A stretch of DNA of 64,000 nt from Hoeflea sp. IMCC20628 (GTDB lineage: Bacteria; Pseudomonadota; Alphaproteobacteria; Rhizobiales; Rhizobiaceae): NCBI RefSeq assembly GCF_001011155.1, contig NZ_CP011479.1, positions 2,560,501 to 2,624,500 on the forward strand, written 5' to 3'. Position numbers and translations under genes: made by a program. The notes under the pieces are model-generated. The model was not told where the DNA came from, did no database searches, and saw only the letters and a program-made list of their open reading frames with translations. This document shows, piece after piece, positions 8,014 through 17,124 of this stretch (the first letter of the stretch is position 1; each line of letters opens with the position of its first letter).

Positions 8014-8940
8014 ATGCTTTTGAACGTGGTTATGCTCATTGCAGGGCTTACGCTGCTGACCTTTGGCGCGGATTTTCTGGTACGCGGCGCCATTTCGCTG
8101 GCCAACCGGCTCGGCATGCCGCCGCTTCTGATCGGATTGACCGTGGTCGGGTTCGGCACCTCGATGCCGGAACTGCTTGTGTCGCTGCAGGCAGCGCTCG
8201 ACGGCTCCCCCGCCATCGCCATCGGCAATGTGGTCGGGTCGAACATTGCCAATATCCTCCTCATCCTCGGCACTGCCGCAGTGATCTCGCCGATCGCCGC
8301 GCGCATACCCAATCTCAATCGTGACCTGGTGATGATGCTGGCGGCGGCGGTCATCATGCTCGGCCTGGGATTTTGGGGCGTTATCAACGCCTGGCTCGGC
8401 CTGGTGATGTTTGCATCGCTTGCTGCCTACCTCGCCTGGGTTACCCATACCGACCGCCGCCGCTTGTCGGCGGAAGAAACCGAGCTGGTGGTCAGGATCG
8501 AGGGCTGGAAAGAGGCCCTATTTATCGCGGGTGGACTTGGCGCACTGTTTGTCGGCGCCAGCCTGCTGATTGGCGCCGCAACGGCCATCGCACGGGAATT
8601 CGGGATTTCAGAGGCCGTCATCGGGTTGACCGTCGTTGCTGTCGGCACCAGCCTGCCCGAACTTGCAACCTCGGTTGTCGCCGCCTTTCGCCGCCATGCC
8701 GAAGTGGCTCTGGGCAACGTCGTTGGCTCCAATATCTTCAACATCATGGGCATTCTCGGCATCACCGGAATGGTTACGCCGTTGACGATTGATGCCTCGA
8801 TGGCGCGATTCGACATTCCTGTCATGGTTGCGGTGTCGTTGGTGCTCATAGGCCTTGTTCTGGTTGCCGGAAAGATCAGCCGTCTGGCCGGGTTTGCGAT
8901 GCTGTGCGCCTATGCGGGCTACGTGATCTGGCTGTTCTGA
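8014..8940 (+). CDS. Calcium/sodium antiporter (CaCA family, YrbG-like)
   Basis: 308 residues and about ten membrane segments. The two inverted alpha repeats of the cation/Ca2+ exchanger superfamily are visible: LTVVGFGTSMPELL near residue 50 and LTVVAVGTSLPELAT near 210. Each is preceded by a GA.FLV/GASLL segment and followed by NVVGSNIxNI. The acidic residues of GTS(M/L)PE coordinate the ions. The start at 8014 gives the family's normal N-terminus; the 14 extra upstream codons are not hydrophobic. Inner-membrane ion exchange is known for the family; the exact ion is inferred. Confidence 0.9.
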   Translation: MLLNVVMLIAGLTLLTFGADFLVRGAISLANRLGMPPLLIGLTVVGFGTSMPELLVSLQAALDGSPAIAIGNVVGSNIANILLILGTAAVISPIAARIPNLNRDLVMMLAAAVIMLGLGFWGVINAWLGLVMFASLAAYLAWVTHTDRRRLSAEETELVVRIEGWKEALFIAGGLGALFVGASLLIGAATAIAREFGISEAVIGLTVVAVGTSLPELATSVVAAFRRHAEVALGNVVGSNIFNIMGILGITGMVTPLTIDASMARFDIPVMVAVSLVLIGLVLVAGKISRLAGFAMLCAYAGYVIWLF

Positions 8941-8978
8941 ACTCGCCAAACTGCCTGTTGTGATGTTCTGATTGTTTC

Positions 8979-9037
8979 CATGTCAAATGGGTTGCACCGC
9001 GCCGCGCGGTGTCTATGGTGCGGCCAAATTTGACATG
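8979..9037. repeat. Nested inverted repeats upstream of the aldo-keto reductase gene
   Basis: CATGTCAAAT (8979-8988) and ATTTGACATG (9028-9037) are perfect 10-bp inverted arms 39 bp apart. Between them CACCGCG (8995-9001) and CGCGGTG (9005-9011) form a second perfect hairpin. The set lies between the antiporter stop and the aldo-keto reductase start. It may be a protein-binding site or a terminator for the upstream gene; there is no U tract. Confidence 0.35.
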
Positions 9038-9079
9038 TTCCCGGAAACAACCGGGCCACAATCACGAGGAATGTCCCGC

Positions 9080-10123
9080 ATGAAATTGAATCCACTCGGA
9101 CGCACCGGCATGATGGTGAGCGAAATCTGCCTGGGCACCATGACCTGGGGCGAACAGAACACCGAAAGCCACGCCCATGAGCAGATGGATTACGCGCTGA
9201 CCCAGGGCGTGAATTTCTTCGATGCGGCAGAGATGTATCCGACCCAGCCAACGCGCGCTGAAACGCAAGGACGGACGGAAGAGTATATCGGCAGCTGGTT
9301 CCGCGCCTCGGGCAAGCGCAATGACGTGATTCTGGCCACCAAGATGGTCGGCAACGGGGTCAAATGGATCCGCGATGGCCAGGGCTTTACCCGGGCGTCG
9401 GTGATGGAGGCGATCGATGGCAATCTGAAGCGGCTCGGCGTTGATCACATCGACCTGTATCAGCTGCACTGGCCCAACCGCGGCTCGTATCATTTCCGCA
9501 AACACTGGGCGTTTGATGCCAGCACCCAGGACAAGGCCACGACGACCGATGACATTCGCGAAACGCTGGAAGGGCTCGGTGACGCGGTCAAGGCCGGCAA
9601 GATCCGCGCGATCGGCCTGTCCAACGAAAGCGCTTGGGGCACCATGCAATTTGTCCGTCTGGCCGAAGAACACGGCCTGCCGCGCGCAGCCTCGATCCAG
9701 AACGAATACAACCTGATCTGCCGGATGTTCGATACCGATCTTGCCGAAGTGGCGCATCACGAGGATATCGGCTTGCTGGCCTTCTCGCCACTGGCGGCCG
9801 GCATCCTGTCGGGCAAATACCAGGGCGATGTCACACCCGAAGGTTCGCGCCGCAGCAAGGTGCCCAATCTGGGCGGACGGTGGGGCCCCGGCACCGAAGC
9901 AGCAACACAGGCCTATCTCGACGTCGCCCGCAAACACGGACTTGATCCGGCGCAAATGGCCATCGCCTTCTGCCTGAGCCGGCCATTCATGACGGCAGCG
10001 ATCATCGGTGCAACGTCGGTGGAACAGCTCAAGACGGCCATCGAGTCCAAGGACGTCACATTGTCGGATGAGGTTCTGGAAGACATCGCGGTCGCACGGC
10101 GGGCGCATCCGATGCCGATCTGA
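9080..10123 (+). CDS. Aldo-keto reductase (Tas-like, NADP(H)-dependent)
   Basis: 347 residues from MKLNPLGRTGMMVSEICLGTMTWGEQN. It is a TIM-barrel aldo-keto reductase close to E. coli Tas. The catalytic set is visible as FFDAAEMYP (Asp and Tyr), LATKMVG (Lys) and LYQLHWPNRG (His). Later segments include IRAIGLSNES and AFCLSRPFMTAAIIGATS, the NADP-binding end of the barrel. GAGGA lies 9 bp before the ATG at 9080, which favours this start over ATG 9071. Single transcription unit; the substrate cannot be read from sequence. Confidence 0.9.
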   Translation: MKLNPLGRTGMMVSEICLGTMTWGEQNTESHAHEQMDYALTQGVNFFDAAEMYPTQPTRAETQGRTEEYIGSWFRASGKRNDVILATKMVGNGVKWIRDGQGFTRASVMEAIDGNLKRLGVDHIDLYQLHWPNRGSYHFRKHWAFDASTQDKATTTDDIRETLEGLGDAVKAGKIRAIGLSNESAWGTMQFVRLAEEHGLPRAASIQNEYNLICRMFDTDLAEVAHHEDIGLLAFSPLAAGILSGKYQGDVTPEGSRRSKVPNLGGRWGPGTEAATQAYLDVARKHGLDPAQMAIAFCLSRPFMTAAIIGATSVEQLKTAIESKDVTLSDEVLEDIAVARRAHPMPI

Positions 10124-10223
10124 GGCTTGCCACGTTCTCTCGGCTCTGATTTGCGGGCCTCCATGCGGACACTTCGTGCCGGCTGCGGGCCCGCAGGTCT
10201 GAGCTTAAAGCGCAGCGCATTTA

Positions 10224-11462
10224 TCAGTGTCTGCGCTTGCCCAATCCCGGGTGCGTCCGCCGGGCGATCAGGGCACAGCCGATCAGCACCACGCCGATGG
10301 CAGCAAACACGCCTTGCACCGGCGCGACCACCAACACCAGCCGCGCGAATGCGGGCGACCCGACCGAGGCGACGTCGCGGTAAGTGGAATAAACCGCCGC
10401 CATCTCGGTGCGCTCTGACGGCTTGACCGTCAGCAGGAACGGCAGGCCGCCGCTGATATCGAGCAGCACCAGAAACACGGTCGCCAACACCAGCATGGCG
10501 ATCGCCGGATAGGGAAAGGTCGACATCAGGGTCGCGGCAATGAACAAGACGCCACAGCCGCCAAATCCGGTAACGATGGCGCGGCGAACGCTGGTTTTCT
10601 GCAAGAACCTGAGCATGAACGGCGTCGAAAACAGAAATCCGTTGGAGATCGACAGCGCCAAACCGCCGATCTGGTCGCTCAATCCGGATTTGACTGCGAA
10701 AATCGGCACGTAAATGATGTAAATCGACCAGCCTACGGAGCGCATCGTGGCGTAAAACCAGCCCCCGACCAGGGTTGGCTGGCGAAAAAATCGCGGAATG
10801 TAGCGCAGCGGATTGGTTGGCGGTCGGCGGGCCTTGGTGATGATCTTGCCGTCACCAAGCCGCAAATACCAAAAGAAACCGAGCATCAGCAGACAGGCGG
10901 TGATCGAGATCAGGAACGGCACCTGCGGGTGCCAATCCATCAACACCACGCCAAGGAACGGTCCGACGCTCCAGGAAATGCCGCTGAACAGCAAGCGGCG
11001 GCTTTCGTTCTTGCCCATCGAGGCGCGCTCGACATAGTCCATCACATAGGCGTTGAAACAGACAGCCAGAATGACCAATCCGACCGAATTGGCCGCAACC
11101 GCGTAAGGCACGTAGCGGGCATCGAAGAAACCGCCCAGCACGCTGCCGCAGATCATGATCACCGCCCCCAGCGTGTAAAGCCAACGCCGCGGCACGAAGC
11201 GAGCCAGCAAGGGCACGCTCAGCGCGCAAATCATCCCGGTAATTCCGATCAGCACATAGACCTCAGACACCGATGTGGCGCTGCCGAGAGCCCGGTACAT
11301 CAACACCGGATAGACCGACACCAATGTTGCCCGCGCTGATGCTTCACAGGCGGCCAGTATGGCGAATGAATTCACACCGGGTCTGGGGGGCGGGAATTCG
11401 ACGAGCGGAAGGCGATGCTGGACCAATGTGCTGGCTAACGCTGAATAAGAGGCAACTGACAA
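10224..11462 (-). CDS. MFS transporter
   Basis: 412 residues with about twelve hydrophobic segments, starting MSVASYSALASTLVQHRLP. The fold is that of the major facilitator superfamily; the loop ARFVPRRWLYTLGA resembles the loop 2-3 region, and YIPRFFRQPTLVGG the central loop. I cannot name a substrate. It is convergent with the aldo-keto reductase (100 bp between the stops) and lies downstream of the GGDEF-EAL gene on the same strand, 127 bp away. Confidence 0.85.
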   Translation of the reverse strand: MSVASYSALASTLVQHRLPLVEFPPPRPGVNSFAILAACEASARATLVSVYPVLMYRALGSATSVSEVYVLIGITGMICALSVPLLARFVPRRWLYTLGAVIMICGSVLGGFFDARYVPYAVAANSVGLVILAVCFNAYVMDYVERASMGKNESRRLLFSGISWSVGPFLGVVLMDWHPQVPFLISITACLLMLGFFWYLRLGDGKIITKARRPPTNPLRYIPRFFRQPTLVGGWFYATMRSVGWSIYIIYVPIFAVKSGLSDQIGGLALSISNGFLFSTPFMLRFLQKTSVRRAIVTGFGGCGVLFIAATLMSTFPYPAIAMLVLATVFLVLLDISGGLPFLLTVKPSERTEMAAVYSTYRDVASVGSPAFARLVLVVAPVQGVFAAIGVVLIGCALIARRTHPGLGKRRH

Positions 11463-11589
11463 TGTCTAATGACAGCACAGTCTGCGCGAAACCTGATTCT
11501 GGCAAGGCACCGGAGCGACATCAAATACATGAACCAGCGACTTCGCCACCTACGGGGGCCGGGATTTGCTGTGCCGCTGGGGGCAGTCC

Positions 11590-13566
11590 TCAGATGCTGA
11601 CAGCCAAGTTAGGCTCCGCATCAGCCTGAGCAAAGGATTTCAGCAGCGTCAAATGCACCTGATCAATCGGTTCCGGGCGACCGAACAGATAGCCCTGAGC
11701 GATGTGGCAGCCGCTCTTGCGCAGGATCCCGAGTTGGTCGGCTGTCTCTACCCCTTCGGCGACGACTTTCATACCGAGTTCGGTGGCCAGGTCGACCACC
11801 GCCTCGATAATGGACAGGGAGCGCGGGTCATGGCCAAGATCGTCAACGAAGGACTTGTCGATTTTCAATTCGTCCCAATCGAACTGCCGCAGATAGGACA
11901 GCGCCGAATAGCCGGTTCCGAAATCGTCGAGTGCGATCGAAATCCCCAGATCCTTGAGACCGTTCAAGATGCGCGCAGCCAATTGGGGCTCGGACATCAT
12001 CACCGATTCTGTCACCTCGAGCGTCAAACGGCTCGCCGGAAACCCGGTGCTCGCAAGTATGTCGGTCACCATTCCAATGACATCATCACGCAGCATCTGG
12101 CCAACTGAGAGGTTGACCGAGACCCGGATGTTGTCCGGAAACGCCATCGCCTGCGCGCATGCGGTCGTCAGAATGCAGCGTCCCAACTCGACGATTTGCG
12201 ACGAGCTTTCGGCGATCGGAATGAATTCGTACGGTCCGATCCAGCCCAGTTCCGGATGGTTCCACCGCGCCAAAGCCTCGAAGCCGACCAGTTGGCCGGT
12301 TTCGATGTCCACCTGCATCTGATAAAACGGGAATATATCGCCATTGCGAAGCGCGGATTTCATATCGGATTCGAGCCGGCCGCGTCTTTCGAAATCCTTC
12401 CGCATCGAGGGCTCGAACTTGACCACAATGCCCTTGCCCAGCGCCTTGGCATTGCTAAGCGCCAGATCAGCATCGAGCAGCGGATCGGAAGCTGAGTCAT
12501 TGACGCGGTCCAGCAGCGCCAGTCCAACCGTGGCGCCGATTGCCACGGTGCTGTTTTGAACCACGTAAGGCTCGCGCAATTCCGCCAACATTTGCGCCGC
12601 AATAGCTTCATGCCGGCAAACGACAGCCTCGCCTTGCAACAACACGACAAATTCGTCTCCGCCGAAACGGGAGACGATGTTTTCAACACCCAGATTCAAG
12701 AACAGACGTCTGAGCCGGTCGGCAACAGAAACCAGCAAATCATCGCCGGCGGCGTGGCCGAGCAGGTCGTTGACCCCCTTGAACCCGTCAAGATCGATGG
12801 CAAACACCGCCAGTCTATTGCGTCCTCCATCTTGGAGGGCCATGGCTGTTTCAAATGCGCTCTTGAAGGCAAGCCGGTTGGGAAGTCCGGTCAAGCTATC
12901 ATGGTGGGCAAGATCAGAAAATCCCTCGGCTGCACGGCGGGCGCCGCGATTGGCGCGTTCGAGCGATCGGTTCTGATAGATCATGATCAACACCATCAAT
13001 ATGCCGGCGCCAACCAATCCGAAGGACAGGTATTTCTGAACACGCTGCTCTTCAAACAATGTATTACGAATTTCTGCATTGACCGTCATTGTACTGGTGT
13101 GGGCATCCGCGCCGATGCGGTGAATGACCGGTGCAATCTTGTTCAATCTTGCGACAAGGATCTGCTGAACCTGCGGATCATCAAGATTGCCGATTTCGGC
13201 AACGGCGTCGATAAATTCTGCACGAATGCTGTCAAAGGAAGCCCGCCGATCTGGCAACATGTCCAGATACTCCCCGAACTTGCCTGCGTTCCAGTTGGCC
13301 AATCGACCCTCGACAATCTGACTGTACAACTCAACTTGAGCTGCATCTTCCGGGCTGCCGCTTGCTATATAGTCAGATATCCATTTCTGCAGTTCCAGAA
13401 TTTCCATCCGCCCCGCCGAGCCGGTCCATGTCACGTCATAGCGGGCCGAAAGGGCAACGGACTCCTCGGTCGCTGCCGTCAGGCGAGCGTGAATCCAGCC
13501 GACGGCGCCGAGCGCGATGAGACCTGCAAGGGCGAGCAGATTGAATGTGGTTGTGGGAAGCCGCAT
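11590..13566 (-). CDS. dcpA: Dual GGDEF-EAL c-di-GMP enzyme, DcpA-like
   Basis: 658 residues. A membrane segment (about 6-26), a periplasmic four-helix-like region (27-178) and a second membrane segment (about 180-202) are followed by GGDEF and EAL domains. The cyclase motif GGDEF is intact near residue 300 in SRFGGDEFVVLL, and the phosphodiesterase motif EAL near 428 in FEALARWNHPE. DDFGTGYSAL and IKLDKS-like LKIDKSF are also present, so both activities look competent. The gene starts 26 bp after a secreted molybdopterin-fold gene. Architecture and order match DcpA of Agrobacterium tumefaciens, whose cyclase/phosphodiesterase balance is set by the pterin-binding partner PruR. Orthology is inferred. 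Confidence 0.85.
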   Translation of the reverse strand: MRLPTTTFNLLALAGLIALGAVGWIHARLTAATEESVALSARYDVTWTGSAGRMEILELQKWISDYIASGSPEDAAQVELYSQIVEGRLANWNAGKFGEYLDMLPDRRASFDSIRAEFIDAVAEIGNLDDPQVQQILVARLNKIAPVIHRIGADAHTSTMTVNAEIRNTLFEEQRVQKYLSFGLVGAGILMVLIMIYQNRSLERANRGARRAAEGFSDLAHHDSLTGLPNRLAFKSAFETAMALQDGGRNRLAVFAIDLDGFKGVNDLLGHAAGDDLLVSVADRLRRLFLNLGVENIVSRFGGDEFVVLLQGEAVVCRHEAIAAQMLAELREPYVVQNSTVAIGATVGLALLDRVNDSASDPLLDADLALSNAKALGKGIVVKFEPSMRKDFERRGRLESDMKSALRNGDIFPFYQMQVDIETGQLVGFEALARWNHPELGWIGPYEFIPIAESSSQIVELGRCILTTACAQAMAFPDNIRVSVNLSVGQMLRDDVIGMVTDILASTGFPASRLTLEVTESVMMSEPQLAARILNGLKDLGISIALDDFGTGYSALSYLRQFDWDELKIDKSFVDDLGHDPRSLSIIEAVVDLATELGMKVVAEGVETADQLGILRKSGCHIAQGYLFGRPEPIDQVHLTLLKSFAQADAEPNLAVSI

Positions 13567-13592
13567 GAATTAATCGGTCTTTGTGCTCAGGG

Positions 13593-14087
13593 CTATTCGA
13601 TGATGATGCTGCGGACCTGCCAGGCGGACCGCGAGTGATAGATTTCCGTGTTCAGCTCAGGTTTGCCATCAAAAGGATAGACGACGAACAACGGACCTTT
13701 ATCGCTGATAGGCATAGGCTCACCATTCTTGCGGCTTGCGAGAATGACGCCATGATCGGCAAAATCCGAGACCGGGACTTCGGTGCGGTATTTGTTGAGC
13801 GCTACAATGGCAGTTTTATCACCCGTCGCACCCACCACCTGCATCAACGTGACCATAGGCACGCCTTCATAGGTAATAGCATTCGTTTCCCAGGGCGAAC
13901 TGGTGGTAATGCTTGAGGTTCCCAGTGCCTCGAGTTCAGCGAGGGTAAAGTCCACCGCTTCGCCGTTGGTCACTTTTCCGGAGACGGTCAGCACCACCTT
14001 GTCGGACTCCGCTGCCTGCGCAGCGATACCCCCGAATGCCAGCGTCGCGCCAACAAGCAGGGCTTTCAACAATGAAGACATCAGCAT
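13593..14087 (-). CDS. pruR: Periplasmic molybdopterin-fold protein, PruR-like
   Basis: 164 residues with a Sec signal peptide (LLKALLVGATLAFGGIAAQA, cleavage after about residue 26) and a single sulphite-oxidase-type fold: VLTVSGKVTN, FTLAELEALG, ITYEGVPMVTLMQVVGA and GPLFVVYPFD. The catalytic cysteine and other domains of real sulphite oxidases are absent, as expected for a pterin-binding sensor. It lies directly upstream of the GGDEF-EAL gene. In A. tumefaciens the equivalent protein, PruR, binds pterins in the periplasm and switches DcpA. The pairing here supports the same job. The frame's first codons (MLM) leave the exact start uncertain by two residues. Confidence 0.82.
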   Translation of the reverse strand: MLMSSLLKALLVGATLAFGGIAAQAAESDKVVLTVSGKVTNGEAVDFTLAELEALGTSSITTSSPWETNAITYEGVPMVTLMQVVGATGDKTAIVALNKYRTEVPVSDFADHGVILASRKNGEPMPISDKGPLFVVYPFDGKPELNTEIYHSRSAWQVRSIIIE

Positions 14088-14429
14088 TTCCTTCTGTTTT
14101 ACAATCTCGCCGGCTTTGCCACCAGACGGCGCTTGGGCGGCAGAATCCGAAAACCATACTGCTCAAACTCCGATGAAACCGGGGTTAAGCTGGCGATACA
14201 GAAGTAAATGGTACTAAATTGGGGGTGATCGCGGCGAACAGGCATACAGGGGAAAACAGTTCATCGCCCTGGCGAGGGTTGCCGCCAGGACGGTGGATCA
14301 ACTCAAGATCCCGGTCGGCACCAAAGATGCCCATTTTCCGATAGCGCGAGCCTGCCTGCAGCGACGGACCGGCCGCAGAACCAATGCCACGACCGAACGG
14401 CCGCTGCATTGGTATGCTGATCAGCGGCT
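14088..14429. other. Intergenic region without a recognisable gene
   Basis: 342 bp between the pruR-like start and the stop of the PPOX gene. Short frames here look like shadows: no ribosome-binding site, no family resemblance. It must contain the pruR-dcpA promoter, but I find no convincing -35/-10 pair. Confidence 0.5.
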
Positions 14430-14906
14430 TTACATTCTGACCTTGCCGCTATCGCCCATATCAGGCTTGCCAAGCCCGGCGGCCGCTGCGACCATTTTGA
14501 TTGTCGACACAACGTCGTGAGGGCCGTCCCATGCTTCTGCATCTTCGGGAACCAGCCTGATCAGTCGAAGGTTGGCGTCTTCCGGTCCGTCCCACCAGGA
14601 TTTCATCATTGGCGACCACAGTTCTTCGATTTTGGTGCGGTCATTGGAGAGGGTTGCTGTACCGGTAAGGGAGACATAGTCATTTTTTGACTGGTCAACA
14701 AACGTCAGGGTGACAATCGGAAACTCTTCGATCTGACCGTCTTTTTCTGCTGTTGCGTCAGTGAAGAAATATATGGCGTGCTCGTCCTGCCTTGGCATAT
14801 GGGCCATGGGGCGTGCCCGCTGACGGCTGCCGTCCCATGTGATGAACATGCAGATGTTGATGTCCTCAATCATTTCCCAAACATGTTGCTGATTTATCTT
14901 CGTCAT
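14430..14906 (-). CDS. Pyridoxamine 5'-phosphate oxidase-family (general stress) protein
   Basis: 158 residues from [25 protein letters not shown]. The split-barrel flavin fold is visible as [30 protein letters not shown], then [23 protein letters not shown]. This matches the general stress protein 26 branch, which binds FMN/FAD rather than acting in vitamin B6 synthesis. The frame is open upstream to 15026, but the family N-terminus and an AGGAGCACG sequence before the ATG support 14906. Monocistronic and divergent from the ribosomal operon. Confidence 0.88.
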   Translation of the reverse strand: MTKINQQHVWEMIEDINICMFITWDGSRQRARPMAHMPRQDEHAIYFFTDATAEKDGQIEEFPIVTLTFVDQSKNDYVSLTGTATLSNDRTKIEELWSPMMKSWWDGPEDANLRLIRLVPEDAEAWDGPHDVVSTIKMVAAAAGLGKPDMGDSGKVRM

Positions 14907-15302
14907 AAACGTGCTCCTGTTCAAGGTTATCTCAGCAATCGCAACGCGGCATGGAGCGATTGGTTGCATGTTCCCCGGGCAATTGATCGGCAACAGGTGA
15001 GCGCAGAACCGTTGAACTCGAGGCAAACAATCCCCACCGGGCTCCGCAGCGCTTGCAATACGGCAGAATCCGCGTATAAGCCGCCTTGTTCGAACACCCG
15101 GTCATCTGGCTGGTGGCTGAACGGAGGGTGCGATCCTTGTCAAAGGGTCCCAGGGGCAACAGCGCTCCGGCCTCCCGTGTCTCCGCTCACGACCGTCTCG
15201 ATACCACGTCTTTCTTGCCCGGCCTTAAACGCCGACAGGACAAGTCGCTGGGGCTTAGCGCCGGATCCGGGTGATGTAAAATGCAAGAAAGGCAAGAAAA
15301 TC
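14907..15302. other. Divergent intergenic region with the rpsF leader
   Basis: 396 bp between the PPOX gene and rpsF. It contains the probable rpsF promoter (15052-15080) and then about 220 nt of possible leader. I see no convincing open frame. The leader includes the stretch around 15240-15275, which could host the known autoregulatory S6:S18 binding structure, but I cannot assign it. Confidence 0.5.
15052..15080 (+). promoter_or_regulatory. Probable rpsF operon promoter
   Basis: CTTGCA (15052-15057) and TATAAG (15075-15080) lie 17 bp apart, close to the rhizobial sigma-70 consensus CTTGAC-17-CTATAT. It points at rpsF and would leave a leader of roughly 215 nt, long enough for ribosomal-protein autoregulation. 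It is inferred from sequence alone. Confidence 0.5.
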
Positions 15303-15728
15303 ATGGCTCTATATGAACATGTACTCCTTGCCCGGCAGGATGTCTCCAGCCAGCAGGTCGAAGCCCTCGTAGAACAGTACAAGGGTGTGATCGAAGCTAA
15401 TGGTGGACAAGTCGGGCGTATTGAACATTGGGGACTGAAGTCCCTGACCTACCGCATCAACAAGAACCGCAAGGCGCATTACGCGCTTATGGACATTGAT
15501 GCTCCGTCGGATGCCGTCAAGGAAATGGAGCGCCAGATGCGCTTCAACGAAGACATTCTTCGTTTCATGACCGTTTCCGTCAAGGCTCATGAAGAAGGCC
15601 CTTCGGCCATGCTTCAGAAGCGTGACCGCGACGACCGTCCACGCGGCGACCGTGACGACCGCCCCCGTGGCGACCGTCCTGATCGCGGCGACCGTGGCCC
15701 GCGCCGTCCGCGCGAAGACCGCGAATAG
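15303..15728 (+). CDS. rpsF: Ribosomal protein bS6 with charged C-terminal tail
   Basis: 141 residues from [13 protein letters not shown]. The S6 fold spans about 1-100 ([39 protein letters not shown]). After that comes a tail of about 35 residues made of Arg/Asp/Pro/Gly repeats (RDDRPRGD twice, then [10 protein letters not shown]), typical of rhizobial S6 and longer than in E. coli before modification. It is the first gene of rpsF-rpsR-DUF2232-rplI. S6 binds the central domain of 16S rRNA together with S18, encoded 11 bp downstream. Confidence 0.97.
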   Translation: MALYEHVLLARQDVSSQQVEALVEQYKGVIEANGGQVGRIEHWGLKSLTYRINKNRKAHYALMDIDAPSDAVKEMERQMRFNEDILRFMTVSVKAHEEGPSAMLQKRDRDDRPRGDRDDRPRGDRPDRGDRGPRRPREDRE

Positions 15729-15739
15729 GAGATACGACC

Positions 15740-15988
15740 ATGGTAGACATCAATCAGATCCCGACCCGTCGTCCGTTCCATCGCCGTCGCAAGACCTGCC
15801 CGTTCTCGGGTGCGAACGCGCCGAAGATCGATTACAAGGACGTCCGTCTTCTGCAGCGCTACATTTCCGAGCGCGGCAAGATCGTTCCTTCCCGCATCAC
15901 CGCTGTGAGCCAGAAGAAGCAGCGCGAACTCGCCAAGGCGATCAAGCGCGCCCGTTTCCTCGGCCTGCTGCCTTACGTGCTGCGCTAG
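15740..15988 (+). CDS. rpsR: Ribosomal protein bS18
   Basis: 82 residues, full length. [33 protein letters not shown] and [28 protein letters not shown] are standard S18 features. The stop is followed by a 10-bp perfect hairpin (15998-16023) before the DUF2232 gene. S18 forms a heterodimer with S6 in the small subunit platform. Confidence 0.98.
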   Translation: MVDINQIPTRRPFHRRRKTCPFSGANAPKIDYKDVRLLQRYISERGKIVPSRITAVSQKKQRELAKAIKRARFLGLLPYVLR

Positions 15989-15997
15989 GATAAATTC

Positions 15998-16023
15998 GGA
16001 TCCGGCGTTTCGGCGCCGGATCC
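15998..16023 (+). terminator. Strong hairpin after rpsR
   Basis: GGATCCGGCG (15998-16007) pairs perfectly with CGCCGGATCC (16014-16023) around a 6-nt loop, 10 bp after the rpsR stop. No U tract follows (TGTTCCC). It is therefore more likely an mRNA-stabilising or attenuating hairpin than a full terminator. It would allow more S6/S18 than downstream product. Confidence 0.5.
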
Positions 16024-16138
16024 TGTTCCCATCCCGCGACGGGCGCGGGGCCTGGGTTTTTGAAAATCCCGTGTTGGGGTTGAGGCGTGAAATCATTCGC
16101 GACTGACCTCTAACTGCTTGAAGGCAGGACAGCGACTG

Positions 16139-17098
16139 ATGACACAGCAAAGCACATCGCTCCTTGTGGGCCTGCTCGCCGGCGTTTCCGCCGCGCTTTT
16201 GCTTGTCAGCGCCGGATCCCCCTCAGGCCTGTCATTCTTTCTTTTTGCCGCCGCCGCACTGCCTGTGCTGATCGCCGGACTGGGCTGGTCGAACCTCGCC
16301 TCCATCGTTGCCGTTGCCTGCGCAATGGCGATTATCGGGTTCGCCACGACGCCACAGGCAGCGCTCGTTTCCGCTGTCACCACCTTGGCGCCCGCGGCCT
16401 GGATTGCACATCTCTCCAATCTCGCCAGACCGGCCGAGGAAATTGGCGGACCGGAAGGCGGCGTTATCTGGTATCCGCTGTCCGACATTTTCATGAACAT
16501 CGCGGCCTGTGTCTGTGTCGGGCTTGTGGCGATCGGACTGGCCACCGGATATGGACCGGAATTCATCGACGATCTGGTCAACGTGTTTGTCGACACCATC
16601 AAGGCCAGCAACGCCGATTACCAGCCTTCGGCCGAAGGCCTGATCGAGATGAAACAGTTCTTTCTGTTTGCACTGCCTGCGATCCAGGCTGCTATGTGGG
16701 TGCTGATCCTGTTCGCGGGCTGGTATGTCGCCTCGGCGATCGTGCGCCTGTCCGGACGGTCCAAACGCCCCAAGGATGACATTCCATCACAGCTCAGAAT
16801 ACCGCGTCTGGGAGCCATTGCCCTGAGTGCCGGTGTAGCGATGAGCTTTTTTGACGGTGGCATCAGCCTGATCGGCTGGACACTTATCGGGGCATTCGGC
16901 ATCGGCTTTGTCGTGGCCGGGTTCGCCATCGTGCATCACCGCACGCGCGGCAAGCCGGCGCGCGGGCTGTTGTTGTGGACTGCCTATCTGACGACAGTGA
17001 TCTTCACACTGCCGCTGGGTTTCTTTCTCTTCCTCGGGCTGTTCGACACGGCCCGAACTCTGACGGTGACCGGATCCGGTCCCAACTCCAAAACCTGA
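16139..17098 (+). CDS. DUF2232 integral membrane protein
   Basis: 319 residues from [16 protein letters not shown], with about eight hydrophobic segments. A DUF2232 protein between rpsR and rplI is a conserved arrangement in Rhizobiales. The family (related to Bacillus YybS) has no firmly established function. An upstream TTG at 16118 is possible, but the ATG at 16139 fits the family N-terminus and has GAAGGCAGG upstream. rplI follows after 26 bp. Confidence 0.85.
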   Translation: MTQQSTSLLVGLLAGVSAALLLVSAGSPSGLSFFLFAAAALPVLIAGLGWSNLASIVAVACAMAIIGFATTPQAALVSAVTTLAPAAWIAHLSNLARPAEEIGGPEGGVIWYPLSDIFMNIAACVCVGLVAIGLATGYGPEFIDDLVNVFVDTIKASNADYQPSAEGLIEMKQFFLFALPAIQAAMWVLILFAGWYVASAIVRLSGRSKRPKDDIPSQLRIPRLGAIALSAGVAMSFFDGGISLIGWTLIGAFGIGFVVAGFAIVHHRTRGKPARGLLLWTAYLTTVIFTLPLGFFLFLGLFDTARTLTVTGSGPNSKT

Positions 17099-17124
17099 CA
17101 CCCCTCCTCGAAAGGAACATTACC

